Assembly (NCBI RefSeq): GCF_012275575.1
Contig: NZ_NPIH01000266.1
Span: 1 to 36,596, forward strand
Direction of reading: 5' to 3'
From: Paraburkholderia sp. SG-MS1
GTDB taxonomy: Bacteria; Pseudomonadota; Gammaproteobacteria; Burkholderiales; Burkholderiaceae
Length of the DNA: 36,596 nucleotides
Part shown: in pieces, positions 8,215 through 14,943 of the stretch
How positions within the stretch are numbered: position 1 is the first letter of the stretch
Layout: each line of letters starts with the position of its first letter
Notes under the pieces: generated by a model
The model's input: the letters and a program-made list of their open reading frames with translations, nothing else
Databases searched by the model: none
Told to the model about the DNA's origin: nothing
Program-made: the position numbers and the translations under genes

Positions 8215-8472
8215 TTAGTGCGTGGCTTGCGGAACGTCGAGGATCAGGATGATGGTCCAGTCGGCGTCGCCGTCGTGGTGATACTGGCGTTCCGCCACGA
8301 TGAACGGTTGCTGCTTGCCGTCCGGCCCGAGAAACAGCACGTCGCCTTCCATCGGCAGGCATTCGACGGGCGGCAGCGCGAGAAACGCTTCCTGACCGCC
8401 GCGCGGCATCAGTTTTTCAATTTTGCGAGATGCTGCTTCGGTCCATTCGATATCTAGCTGGATGTTGCTCAT
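8215..8472 (-). CDS. Conserved-looking small protein of unknown function (85 aa)
   Basis: The start was set at the ATG at 8472 because a strong GGAGGA site lies 4 nt upstream. The frame is open further upstream, but that part looks non-coding (Arg/Pro/Ala-rich). The product begins MSNIQLDIEWTEAASRKIEK, has LPPVECLPMEGDVLFLGPDG in the middle and ends in TIILILDVPQATH. It is acidic, apparently soluble and has no signal peptide or membrane helix. I do not recognise a family. The gene is monocistronic and convergent with the monooxygenase gene. Confidence 0.75.
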   Translation of the reverse strand: MSNIQLDIEWTEAASRKIEKLMPRGGQEAFLALPPVECLPMEGDVLFLGPDGKQQPFIVAERQYHHDGDADWTIILILDVPQATH

Positions 8473-8610
8473 GCTGTCCTCCGCACCAGGGTGCGCACGG
8501 GTTAGGGGCCGGCTGGGTGCCGGTTGGTGCGCGACTTTAGCATACCGAAAGCCGGGCGCCGACGGCTCGGCGCGGCCCGCCAGCGTGGCGTGCTCGCGCG
8601 AGCGTACGGT

Positions 8611-8643
8611 GGGCCGCGAGGCCCTTGCCACATGTGGCGGCCC
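8611..8643. repeat. Nested inverted repeats upstream of the 8215-8472 gene
   Basis: GGGCCGC (8611-8617) is complementary to GCGGCCC (8637-8643). Inside it lies the 12-bp perfect palindrome GCCACATGTGGC (8627-8638). It is about 150 bp upstream of the minus-strand gene at 8472, so it could be an operator or leader structure. No regulator can be assigned. Confidence 0.5.
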
Positions 8644-8679
8644 ATGCCCACGAGTTCTCTGCCAGTCCATTAGACAACA

Positions 8680-8714
8680 AAAAAGCCGACACCGGCGGTG
8701 CCGGCTTCGGCTTT
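8680..8714 (-). terminator. Rho-independent terminator of the small exported-protein gene
   Basis: Reading the minus strand, GCCGAAGCCGGC, a 3-nt loop and GCCGGTGTCGGC pair with a two-base internal mismatch (8684-8710). A T-run follows (A-run at about 8679-8684 on the plus strand). It lies about 50 bp after the stop of the 8758-8994 gene. A TTTT on the plus side may make it weakly bidirectional. Confidence 0.75.
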
Positions 8715-8757
8715 TCCCCTTCGCGGCGACGCCGCGAGGTGCACCGTGCGAGTGCGC

Positions 8758-8994
8758 TTACGAACTGGAAGCGTCGGCCTTCTTGTGATGGTGCGGCGAC
8801 ATCTTGTGATGCTTTTCCGGTGTGGCCGGCGCGCTTTGCATCGCCTGCTGACGGTTTTGCAAATCTTGCGCGCGCTGCTCGATGTCGGCGGCCTTGGCGG
8901 GATCGGTGCTCGTCATGATGCCGTTGTCCTGCGCATACGCCGCGCCCGTTACCGCACCGAGGGCAACCAGGATCGCCAGGGACATTTTTTTCAT
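8758..8994 (-). CDS. Small exported His-rich protein (78 aa)
   Basis: The start is the ATG at 8994, chosen because GGAGGTAACG directly precedes it and the product then opens with a classic Sec signal peptide (MKKMSLAILVALGAVTGAAYA, likely cleaved before QDNG). An in-frame upstream ATG at 9051 would bury the signal. The mature part of about 57 residues is hydrophilic, with a Gln-rich helical stretch (DIEQRAQDLQNRQQAMQ) and a tail with HH and HHH clusters (KHHKMSPHHHKK) that could bind metal. It is predicted to be periplasmic. I recognise no family. It has its own terminator (8680-8714), and the upstream region carries repeated GTAAC motifs. Confidence 0.8.
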   Translation of the reverse strand: MKKMSLAILVALGAVTGAAYAQDNGIMTSTDPAKAADIEQRAQDLQNRQQAMQSAPATPEKHHKMSPHHHKKADASSS

Positions 8995-9088
8995 CGTTAC
9001 CTCCGCAGATGGATGTGGACCCAAGTATTGCCTGTCCGGTTGGAGAGACAATGCATTCTAGTCAGCAATCTTCGCTCCAGCGCGCCGC

Positions 9089-9128
9089 TTGTAACGCCAC
9101 TGACTATTTGTTACATCTCAACGTTACG
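9089..9128. promoter_or_regulatory. Cluster of GTAAC motifs, possible regulator site
   Basis: TGTAAC at 9090-9095, GTTACA at 9110-9115 and AACGTTAC at 9120-9127 put three copies of GTAAC, in mixed orientation, within 40 bp and about 100-130 bp upstream of the exported-protein start. The GTTACATCTCAACGTTAC stretch has two copies 13 bp apart, a layout used by some OmpR-family response regulators. No regulator can be named. Confidence 0.35.
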
Positions 9129-9148
9129 CGGCGTCAAAGAAAGATGCA

Positions 9149-9164
9149 TTCAGATAAATCTGAA
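9149..9164. repeat. 16-bp dyad TTCAGAT-AA-ATCTGAA
   Basis: Two perfect 7-bp arms around AA lie in an AT-rich patch between the ydcF-like stop and the small exported-protein gene. GATGC (9143-9147) and GCATC (9172-9176) flank it as a further inverted pair. It could be the 3' hairpin of the ydcF-like transcript or an operator. Confidence 0.45.
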
Positions 9165-9236
9165 AGAATTCGCATCGCTAACTAAAACGCATAAGCACCC
9201 ACGCGACTGAGCGCCGCATCAAACGCATCCACGCGT

Positions 9237-10025
9237 TCAGAACCACCCAATTGCGCGATAGACATGAAACTGCGCTATCCCGATCAATTCATGCAACGCG
9301 ATCTCGGCGCTCACGAGGTTGTCATAGCGAGGCAGTACACCCAGATGGGCGTGCCTGGCGCTAGAGATCAGCGGCTGTGGCCTGAGGCCGAAGCGATGGA
9401 AGTCGAGCAGGGCACGCGGCATCTGATACGCGGAGGTGACGAGTATCACCGCGTCGTAACGCGATTGTTCGAGTATGGCCGACACGTTGCGCGCGTTTTC
9501 ATACGTGGTGAGGCTGCTGTTTTCCAGCACGATGTCCGCGCGCGGAACCTGTTCGCGCAGCAGATAGGGCAGATAGGTATCGGCTTCGGTTGCGTCATGT
9601 TGCTGCGGATTGCCGCCGCTCACGATCACCTGGCAGGTGAGCGCCGTCCGTTTGCACGCCGCGTAGTTCTGCGCGCTGACCGTGATGCGGCGAAGCACGT
9701 CGCGCGGCGGCACGAGTACGTCGTCGGCGTTGTAAATCGTGCCGCCGCCCAGCAGGATGATCGCCGTGCGCGGTGCAAAGTTGGCGCCCGTGGCGTTCTG
9801 CGGGGGGCGTTGAACGAGGGCGAGCAAGGGCTCGGTGAGCCAGCCCGCGGCGAGCAGCCAGAAGAGGGCGATCAGGCACAGCGCAAGAGGACGCCGGGCG
9901 CGCTTCCATAGCATGATTGCTGCAAAAAAAAGCGCTAATAAAGTGAATAGAATCAATTTAAATGGGGTAACGTATGTCTTTTGGGACAAATCTACGAGCT
10001 TGCTATCGCGCCGCAGCGGTTGCAT
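9237..10025 (-). CDS. YdcF/SanA-family (DUF218) envelope protein
   Basis: A 262-aa protein of the DUF218 family (YdcF, SanA, ElyC), linked in other bacteria to cell-envelope and peptidoglycan or lipid-carrier metabolism. Two N-terminal membrane helices are visible (about residues 21-40 and 44-68), followed by a soluble domain with the family motifs AIILLGGG, CQVIVSGGNPQQ, ENSSLTTYENARN and VILVTSAYQMPRALLDF. That architecture is closest to ElyC-type members. The domain probably faces the periplasm. The chosen start at 10025 has no clear ribosome site, and the first roughly 20 residues are doubtful. The DNA coding for the first helix is unusually AT-rich compared with the rest. Confidence 0.85.
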   Translation of the reverse strand: MQPLRRDSKLVDLSQKTYVTPFKLILFTLLALFFAAIMLWKRARRPLALCLIALFWLLAAGWLTEPLLALVQRPPQNATGANFAPRTAIILLGGGTIYNADDVLVPPRDVLRRITVSAQNYAACKRTALTCQVIVSGGNPQQHDATEADTYLPYLLREQVPRADIVLENSSLTTYENARNVSAILEQSRYDAVILVTSAYQMPRALLDFHRFGLRPQPLISSARHAHLGVLPRYDNLVSAEIALHELIGIAQFHVYRAIGWF

Positions 10026-10222
10026 CGTCGGTTCGTAGACAGAACGTTAACACGCCGTTCAGACGGGGGTTCCGAAAACGAGACCAGGCAGCACCTGGCG
10101 GATCGGCCACGGCCCCGAGGGCGGCCGGCTTCCAGCCAAGGGCGGGGCTACGCGCGTCATTGGTGGCGCGGTGACGTGTTTGGCCTAGATGTGTCATAGC
10201 TGCACTTTAAGAAAGAAGTGAG

Positions 10223-10534
10223 ATGACCACGTATTCCAACGAAGCGGTACTTGAAGCGCTGCGGCGAGCGCAATATCGTCAGGTTCCCTGGGCCAGAAGG
10301 CCGGGCGTGTTCCAGTATCTTCGCGCACTTGGCCTGATGGACACGGTGCGGCAGCGCACCGTCGCACCGGCCCCAGGCTTTCATGCACCTGTCGACATCG
10401 CTGTGCTCACGGAACGCGGCAGAGCCGAGTTCGCGCGGCTCGCGCATGACGAGCGTCTGTTGAGCTGGAGCGCACAGCGATTGAACGAATACGCTGTCTC
10501 AACAGCCGAAGCGCGGTCCACCGCCGCTCTCTGA
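10223..10534 (+). CDS. Hypothetical protein, possible winged-helix domain (103 aa)
   Basis: The ATG at 10223 follows an AAGAAGTGAG ribosome site at good spacing. The product is soluble and helical: NEAVLEALRRAQYRQVPW, then RRPGVFQYLRALGLMDTVRQ, a short strand and VLTERGRAEFARLAHDERLL. The helix-helix-strand order ending in VLTERGRAEF resembles the wing of small winged-helix DNA-binding proteins, but I cannot place it in a family. It stands alone, divergent from the ydcF-like gene. Confidence 0.6.
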   Translation: MTTYSNEAVLEALRRAQYRQVPWARRPGVFQYLRALGLMDTVRQRTVAPAPGFHAPVDIAVLTERGRAEFARLAHDERLLSWSAQRLNEYAVSTAEARSTAAL

Positions 10535-10874
10535 GCGCAAATCCGCTTCGGCTCGGGCGGTCAACGACACGATCATCCCGGTCGCAGCGGACGGCTGACG
10601 GCGCGTTTTGCTTCCGTCATTCAGGAATGAGGGGCGCTGCGAGCGTCGGCGGACGTCGTTCTCGCGAAAAAAAGCCCGTATCGCAAGGATACGGGCGTAC
10701 CGGAATTACTACTGCCACGCTGTGCTAATGGCGTTGAATCAGACTGGCACAGTGGGCGGTGGTTCCCCGATTATTTCGTTGCACGGCCGGCATCAATGAT
10801 TCGTGGTCGTGGCGCAGTGAACCGTCCATACGGCAAGCCGGTATGCCTGCGGCAATCAGGTGAGCATTTCAAGC
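10535..10874. other. 340-bp spacer between convergent genes
   Basis: Apart from the minus-strand terminator at 10667-10696 I see nothing supported here. A 63-codon open frame at 10608-10799 runs through the terminator and is not credible. Confidence 0.5.
10667..10696 (-). terminator. Rho-independent terminator of the 10875-11129 gene
   Basis: GCCCGTATC (10674-10682) and GATACGGGC (10688-10696) form a perfect 9-bp stem with a 5-nt loop. On the minus strand it is followed by seven T (A7 at 10667-10673). It lies about 180 bp after the stop. Confidence 0.85.
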
Positions 10875-11129
10875 CTACCGATGCCTCGTCGGCTCCTCAC
10901 GCGGTGTGTCGGGACGCGCTCGCACATTACTCGCGATATCGCCGCGCAAGTCGCCGCGCGGCGCCGGCGGCGTGAAATCCCGGTTGCGCGTCTGGCTCTG
11001 TTGCCACGCTTCGAGCGTAGCCGAACGATCCGGCCGCCAGTTCCACGCCTGTGGGCGTTCCTGAGTGAACGCCGGTGCGGCCATTGATGAAATCACAATG
11101 CCGCACAGAAGCAGTGACATTGGTTTCAT
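10875..11129 (-). CDS. Small exported protein of unknown function (84 aa)
   Basis: The ATG at 11129 is preceded by GGGAGCTCCGC, a usable ribosome site. The product starts with a Sec signal peptide (MKPMSLLLCGIVISSMAAPA), probably cleaved near FTQE. The mature part of about 63 residues is hydrophilic and rich in Arg, Pro and Trp (QAWNWRPDRSATLEAWQQ, then PPAPRGDLRGD). A Cys lies inside the hydrophobic stretch, but no lipobox is evident. It is predicted to be periplasmic or secreted. I do not recognise a family. Monocistronic, with a clear terminator downstream and a dyad upstream. Confidence 0.7.
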   Translation of the reverse strand: MKPMSLLLCGIVISSMAAPAFTQERPQAWNWRPDRSATLEAWQQSQTRNRDFTPPAPRGDLRGDIASNVRARPDTPREEPTRHR

Positions 11130-11167
11130 GCGGAGCTCCCGTCAAGCCGATCATTCAAGGCCTGTTT

Positions 11168-11186
11168 GCATACGTACAAGGTATGC
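11168..11186. promoter_or_regulatory. Dyad GCATAC-N7-GTATGC upstream of the exported-protein gene
   Basis: Perfect 6-bp arms at 11168-11173 and 11181-11186 lie 39-57 bp upstream of the 11129 start, where a repressor site would be expected. AT-rich DNA follows at 11207-11221. The regulator is unknown. Confidence 0.4.
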
Positions 11187-11391
11187 CGGGACGCGAAAGC
11201 ACGTTGTAATTAATAGTAAATGGATGTTTCGCCCACTCCCTGTCGCGGCTGATCGGACCTATCGGCAGCGCGTGATAGTTGAGCGAGCGGTTGGTGCGGC
11301 GAAAGCGACGACTGAACAGGCGCGCCAAACGGCGGTGCCCACGATGGTGCCGGCGCCTGTGTAGAGACACGCGCGGCGGCCCGGATAAACG

Positions 11392-11414
11392 CCGGGCGGC
11401 CCGTCGGCGCCCGG
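11392..11414. repeat. GC-rich hairpin beside the DUF4096 unit
   Basis: CCGGGCG (11392-11398) and CGCCCGG (11408-11414) form a perfect 7-bp stem with a 9-nt loop. It abuts the left 11-bp repeat of the DUF4096 unit and lies downstream of that gene. There is no T-run, so at most a weak terminator. Confidence 0.5.
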
Positions 11415-11843
11415 AGGTGAAACACTACTTGTCAGGCCATCTTGACCGGCGCGCGCCACGATTCCGGATTGGTCCAGAACGCACCGCGCAGGCGATCGCG
11501 GCTCGGCGGTGCTGGCGGTTTCGCGGCAGTCGCGCCGATGCGGCCGCGCAGCGAAATTTCGCGGCCGCTCGTACCGAGTCGCTTAACTATTTCGGCGAGC
11601 GTACCATCGGCTTGCCATTCGTCGAAGCGACGGCGGCAAGTCGGCGGCGACGGATAGCGGCCCGGCAGTTTGGACCACCCTTCGCCCGTCGACAGCACCC
11701 AAAGCACGGCGTTGACCACCGCTCGCGCTTCGACGCGCGGCCGGCCGCGGCGTTCGCTCCGTGCCGGTTCCGCGCAGAACAAAGCCTCGACCAGCGCCCA
11801 CTCGTTGTCTCTCAAATCGTCGAACAGCATCATGTTTCACCTC
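11414..11843. mobile_element. 430-bp unit: lone DUF4096 ORF between 11-bp inverted repeats
   Basis: GAGGTGAAACA at 11414-11424 is repeated in perfect inverse orientation at 11833-11843. The two copies bracket the DUF4096 gene almost exactly: 7 nt lie between the left copy and the stop, and the right copy supplies the ribosome site and touches the start codon. This is the layout of a very small insertion element, but there is no catalytic transposase domain, and I found no clear target-site duplication. It may be a non-autonomous derivative, or the repeats may have another role. Confidence 0.4.
11432..11833 (-). CDS. Stand-alone IS5/IS402-type N-terminal transposase domain (DUF4096)
   Basis: A 133-aa product. 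Residues 1-85 match the helix-turn-helix N-terminal domain of IS402-type transposases: DLRDNEWALVEALF, RRGRPRVEARAVVNAVLWVL, TGEGWSKLPGRYPSPPTCRR and RFDEWQADGTLAEIVKRL. In a complete IS5-family transposase a DDE catalytic domain would follow. Here there are only about 45 unrelated residues ending in FWTNPESWRAPVKMA. The frame is intact, with GAGGTG 6 nt before the ATG at 11833 and host-like codon use. That fits a maintained DNA-binding protein at least as well as a fresh IS fragment. An ORFA of a split transposase is a further option, but no ORFB is present. Confidence 0.75.
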   Translation of the reverse strand: MMLFDDLRDNEWALVEALFCAEPARSERRGRPRVEARAVVNAVLWVLSTGEGWSKLPGRYPSPPTCRRRFDEWQADGTLAEIVKRLGTSGREISLRGRIGATAAKPPAPPSRDRLRGAFWTNPESWRAPVKMA

Positions 11844-12238
11844 AGCGAAGCTAACTCCGGTGCGCTGCCCCGCGCCGCGCACTCTCCATGCACTCGATAG
11901 GCGAGTGCCAAGGGGATCGGGCTGCCACGGCTGCTGTGCAGTCAGAAGTCATGGCACCGACCCTGTGTTCAATGCAAATGCAGGAAGTGTGCCAAGTTGA
12001 TTCCGATCGCCTCGAAGCCCTGTGACGGCGGGCCAGCGCAGGCGCCAGCTAGGGGCGTATAAGAATCCAAAAAACCCATCTCGCAAATCGGGACAATCAC
12101 CAATCTTGTGCAATCAGGCCCGGCCAGCGTGCGTTCGCGCCGTATTGCTGCATTGCAGCGAGATCGCTTTTTCCACGGCGGGGCATTGCTTTTAGCCTTA
12201 CAATGCGCATCAAATGAAGTGATTGATGAGGCGGGTAA
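11844..12238. other. 395-bp spacer upstream of lysR
   Basis: No gene is recognised. Apart from the LysR-type dyad at 12147-12159, no supported signal was found. TATAAG at 12058-12063 has no matching -35. A ribosome site (GAGGCGGG) precedes the lysR start. Confidence 0.45.
12145..12159. promoter_or_regulatory. Candidate LysR-type operator
   Basis: GCTGCA-T-TGCAGC (12147-12159) is a perfect dyad, and T12145 to A12157 gives the T-N11-A pattern of LysR boxes. It lies about 80 bp before the lysR start, so it may serve autoregulation. No downstream target is implied. Confidence 0.35.
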
Positions 12239-13141
12239 ATGAATGTGACGCTGCGTCAGCTCAGGGTTTTCATCGAGGTCGCGCGCCTGCAGAGTTTCAG
12301 CCGGGCCGGCGATGAAATCGGCCTGACGCAATCCGCGGTGAGCCGCTGCGTGCGCGAACTCGAAGGCGAGATCGGCCTCAAGCTGATCGATCGCACGACG
12401 CGCGAAGTGCAACTCACGGATGTCGGCGGCAATCTGGTGTCGAGCGTGTCGCGGTTGCTGTCGGACCTCGACGACGCGCTGCGTGAGATCCGCGAAATCG
12501 GCGAGCAGCGGCGCGGACGAGTGGTGGTGGCCGCCAGCCCGACCGTGGCCTGCCGGCTGATGCCGGGCGTGGTGGCATCGTGCGGGCGGCAATTTCCCTA
12601 TATCACGCTGGGCTTGCGCGACGACGTGCAGAGCGACGTGGTGCGCAAGGTCAAATCGGGCGAGGTCGATTTCGGCGTGATCATCGGCCCCTTCACCGCC
12701 GACGATCTGCTCAGCGAATCGCTGATGACGGATTCGTTCTGCCTGGTCACACGCGACGACCATCCGCTCGCCGCCCACGAGCAGGTTGGATGGACCCACC
12801 TCGAAGGCCAGCAACTCGTCATGCTCGATTACGCGTCGGGCAGCCGGCCGATCATCGACGCCGTGATGCAGGAGCACGGTGTGAGCGCTACGGTGGTGCA
12901 GGAGTTGGGGCATTCTGCGACCGTTTTCGGGCTGGTCGAAGCGGGCGTCGGCGTCAGCGTGCTGCCGTGGCTGGCTTTGCCGCTGCCGGCCGGGGCGTCG
13001 CTGGTCGCGCGGCCGCTCGTGCCACGCGCGGAGCGCCGGGTCGAACTGGTGCGCCGGCGCGACCGTTCGTTGTCGCCGGCGGCGGAGGCGGTATGGGACC
13101 TGATCCGTCAACTGCCGGGGCGGGCAGAGGATTTGAATTAG
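12239..13141 (+). CDS. LysR-family transcriptional regulator
   Basis: A 300-aa protein with the standard two-part layout. A winged helix-turn-helix occupies residues 1-65 (LRQLRVFIEVARLQSFSRAG, then LTQSAVSRCVRELEGEIG and LIDRTTREVQLTDVG). A periplasmic-binding-protein-like effector domain runs from about 92 to 295 (RGRVVVAASPTVACRLMPGV, VDFGVIIGPF, VFGLVEAGVGVSVLPWLAL). It resembles the CynR/CbL-like general LTTR class; the ligand is unknown. The ATG at 12239 follows GAGGCGGG. The next gene in the same direction, 226 bp away, is an aminotransferase, but the gap argues against an operon. Confidence 0.92.
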   Translation: MNVTLRQLRVFIEVARLQSFSRAGDEIGLTQSAVSRCVRELEGEIGLKLIDRTTREVQLTDVGGNLVSSVSRLLSDLDDALREIREIGEQRRGRVVVAASPTVACRLMPGVVASCGRQFPYITLGLRDDVQSDVVRKVKSGEVDFGVIIGPFTADDLLSESLMTDSFCLVTRDDHPLAAHEQVGWTHLEGQQLVMLDYASGSRPIIDAVMQEHGVSATVVQELGHSATVFGLVEAGVGVSVLPWLALPLPAGASLVARPLVPRAERRVELVRRRDRSLSPAAEAVWDLIRQLPGRAEDLN

Positions 13142-13367
13142 TCCGGTCGTGCGATGCGTCGGGTCGACGGATTTGCTGCAGCCCTCGCGACGACGGCAAG
13201 AGCGTGGCGAAGGTTCCGGGCAGCGGCGTGAATATCGACGCTCGCGGCGACCGTCCTCCGCCCGCACCCCCCGGCCGCTGAGTTCGCCGCTGCCGAAGCA
13301 GGCAGCGCGCTAAACTGGCGCCTTCCCTGAACGTCAGCCTTTACCTTTCACCTGTCTGGAAGTCTCG

Positions 13368-14585
13368 ATGAGCGATTTGGACCTGCCTGTGCCCTCCATC
13401 CCGACTGCGCGCGATGCCGTGCGCGCGCTGCGTTCTTCGCAGATTCGTGAAGTCGCCAATGCCGGCTTTGGCGTTGAAGACGTTCTGCCGTTCTGGTTCG
13501 GCGAGTCCGACCGGGTCACGCCCGCTTTCATCCGTGACGCCGCCAGCACCGCGCTGGCCGCCGGCGCTACGTTCTATACGCATAACCTGGGCATTGCGCC
13601 GTTGCGCGCGGCGCTCGCGGGCTACGTCGGCGGACTGCACGGCGCGACCTCGCTGGACCACGTCGCGGTCACGAGCGCCGGTGTCAACGCGCTGATGCTC
13701 GCCGCGCAACTGGTCGTGGGCGCCGGTGATCGCGTCGTTGCGGTGACCCCGCTGTGGCCGAATCTGGTCGAAATTCCGAAAATTCTGGGTGCGCATGTGG
13801 AAACGATTGCGTTGGGCTATGGCGAACGCGGCTGGCAGCTCGACGTCGAGCAATTGCTGGCGGCGCTGACACCCGATACCAGAATGCTGATGATCAACTC
13901 GCCGAACAATCCGACCGGCTGGGTGATGAGCCGCGACGATCAACGCACCGTGCTCGACCATTGCCGGCGCCACGGCATCTGGATCGTCGCGGACGAAGTC
14001 TACGAGCGTCTCTACTACGCCGACGCCGACACGACCGGCGCGCCTGCGCGCACCGCGCCGTCGTTCCTCGATCTGGCCGGCCGCGATGAACGCGTGATCT
14101 GCGTGAACTCGTTCTCGAAGGCGTGGCTGATGACCGGCTGGCGGCTCGGCTGGATTGTCGCGCCCACCGCATTGATGGAGGATCTGGCCAAACTGGTCGA
14201 GTACAACACATCATGTGCGCCGTCGTTCGTCCAGCAGGCCGGCATCGCGGCCGTCCAGCAGGGGGAGCGGTTTACGCAGGAATTGGTGCTCGACCTGAAG
14301 GCTTCGCGCGACCATCTGGTGCGCGCGCTGTCCACGGTACCGGGGGTCGACGTCAAGGCGCCGCCTGGTGCGATGTATCTGTTTTTCGCGATGCCTGGCG
14401 CGTCGCATAGCCTTGAGCTATGCAAGGCGCTGGTGCGCGAAGTGGGGCTGGGCGTGGCGCCCGGCAGCGCATTCGGGCCGCAGGGTGAGGGTTTCGTGCG
14501 CTGGTGCTATGCGTGCGATACGGCGCGGTTGGACGCGGGCGTCGAGCGGTTGAAGCGGTTCCTGGGACGGCCCGGCGCGGCCTAA
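13368..14585 (+). CDS. PLP-dependent class I/II aminotransferase
   Basis: A 405-aa fold-type I aminotransferase of the aspartate aminotransferase superfamily. Recognisable elements: FWFGESDRVTPAFIRDAA (substrate/N-terminal loop), TSAGVNALMLAAQLVVGAGD (cofactor phosphate region), MLMINSPNNPTGWVMSRDD (Asn contacting the PLP ring), IVADEVYERLYY (Asp pairing with the pyridine nitrogen and Tyr), NSFSKAWLMTGWRLGW (Schiff-base Lys and phosphate-binding Arg) and GEGFVRWCYA (carboxylate-binding Arg). All catalytic residues are present. It probably moves amino groups between an amino acid and a 2-oxo acid; specificity cannot be read from the sequence. The ATG at 13368 has no strong ribosome site. The neighbour upstream is a LysR regulator. 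Confidence 0.9.
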   Translation: MSDLDLPVPSIPTARDAVRALRSSQIREVANAGFGVEDVLPFWFGESDRVTPAFIRDAASTALAAGATFYTHNLGIAPLRAALAGYVGGLHGATSLDHVAVTSAGVNALMLAAQLVVGAGDRVVAVTPLWPNLVEIPKILGAHVETIALGYGERGWQLDVEQLLAALTPDTRMLMINSPNNPTGWVMSRDDQRTVLDHCRRHGIWIVADEVYERLYYADADTTGAPARTAPSFLDLAGRDERVICVNSFSKAWLMTGWRLGWIVAPTALMEDLAKLVEYNTSCAPSFVQQAGIAAVQQGERFTQELVLDLKASRDHLVRALSTVPGVDVKAPPGAMYLFFAMPGASHSLELCKALVREVGLGVAPGSAFGPQGEGFVRWCYACDTARLDAGVERLKRFLGRPGAA

Positions 14586-14943
14586 TGTACGCCTCGGGGA
14601 AAAGTCTGGCCAGCCGGCTGAAGATTCCCGGTCAGAAATGCGGAGTTTCTGACAAGATACTTCTGCTTTTGCACGCAGGCACACCGGCAGGCGTGCAGCC
14701 GGAAAATGCGCGGCGGGTTTCGCCTTTACGCACCGATTGTTTTTGCGTAATATGGCGCTCAGTCACGCGATTCCTTCCAGGAATATCGCTGCTCCGTCCG
14801 GCTGGGTTGGCTCGATAGTCTGTTTCGCCGCCCCCCGGTGCGTGCTCCCATCAATATGACCGATCAGAATCGGGCGAGCGCGTCTTCAGTTCCACATCGT
14901 CTGTTTGATCCGGTTCTTTGACCACAGGGTCTGACCTAGCTGC
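14586..14943. other. 358-bp spacer between the aminotransferase and scpB
   Basis: No gene is recognised. It contains a 7-bp inverted repeat (14670-14676 with 14691-14697) without a T-run, and a candidate scpB promoter at 14725-14753. It also breaks any operon between the aminotransferase and scpB. Confidence 0.5.
14725..14753 (+). promoter_or_regulatory. Candidate promoter of scpB-rluB
   Basis: TTTACG (14725-14730), a 17-bp spacer and TAATAT (14748-14753) give a plausible sigma-70 promoter. The leader would be about 185 nt to the scpB start. Confidence 0.45.

Noticed and set aside
11414..11843. Complete IS5-family insertion sequence
   Set aside because: No DDE catalytic domain, no second ORF and no clear target-site duplication next to the repeats.
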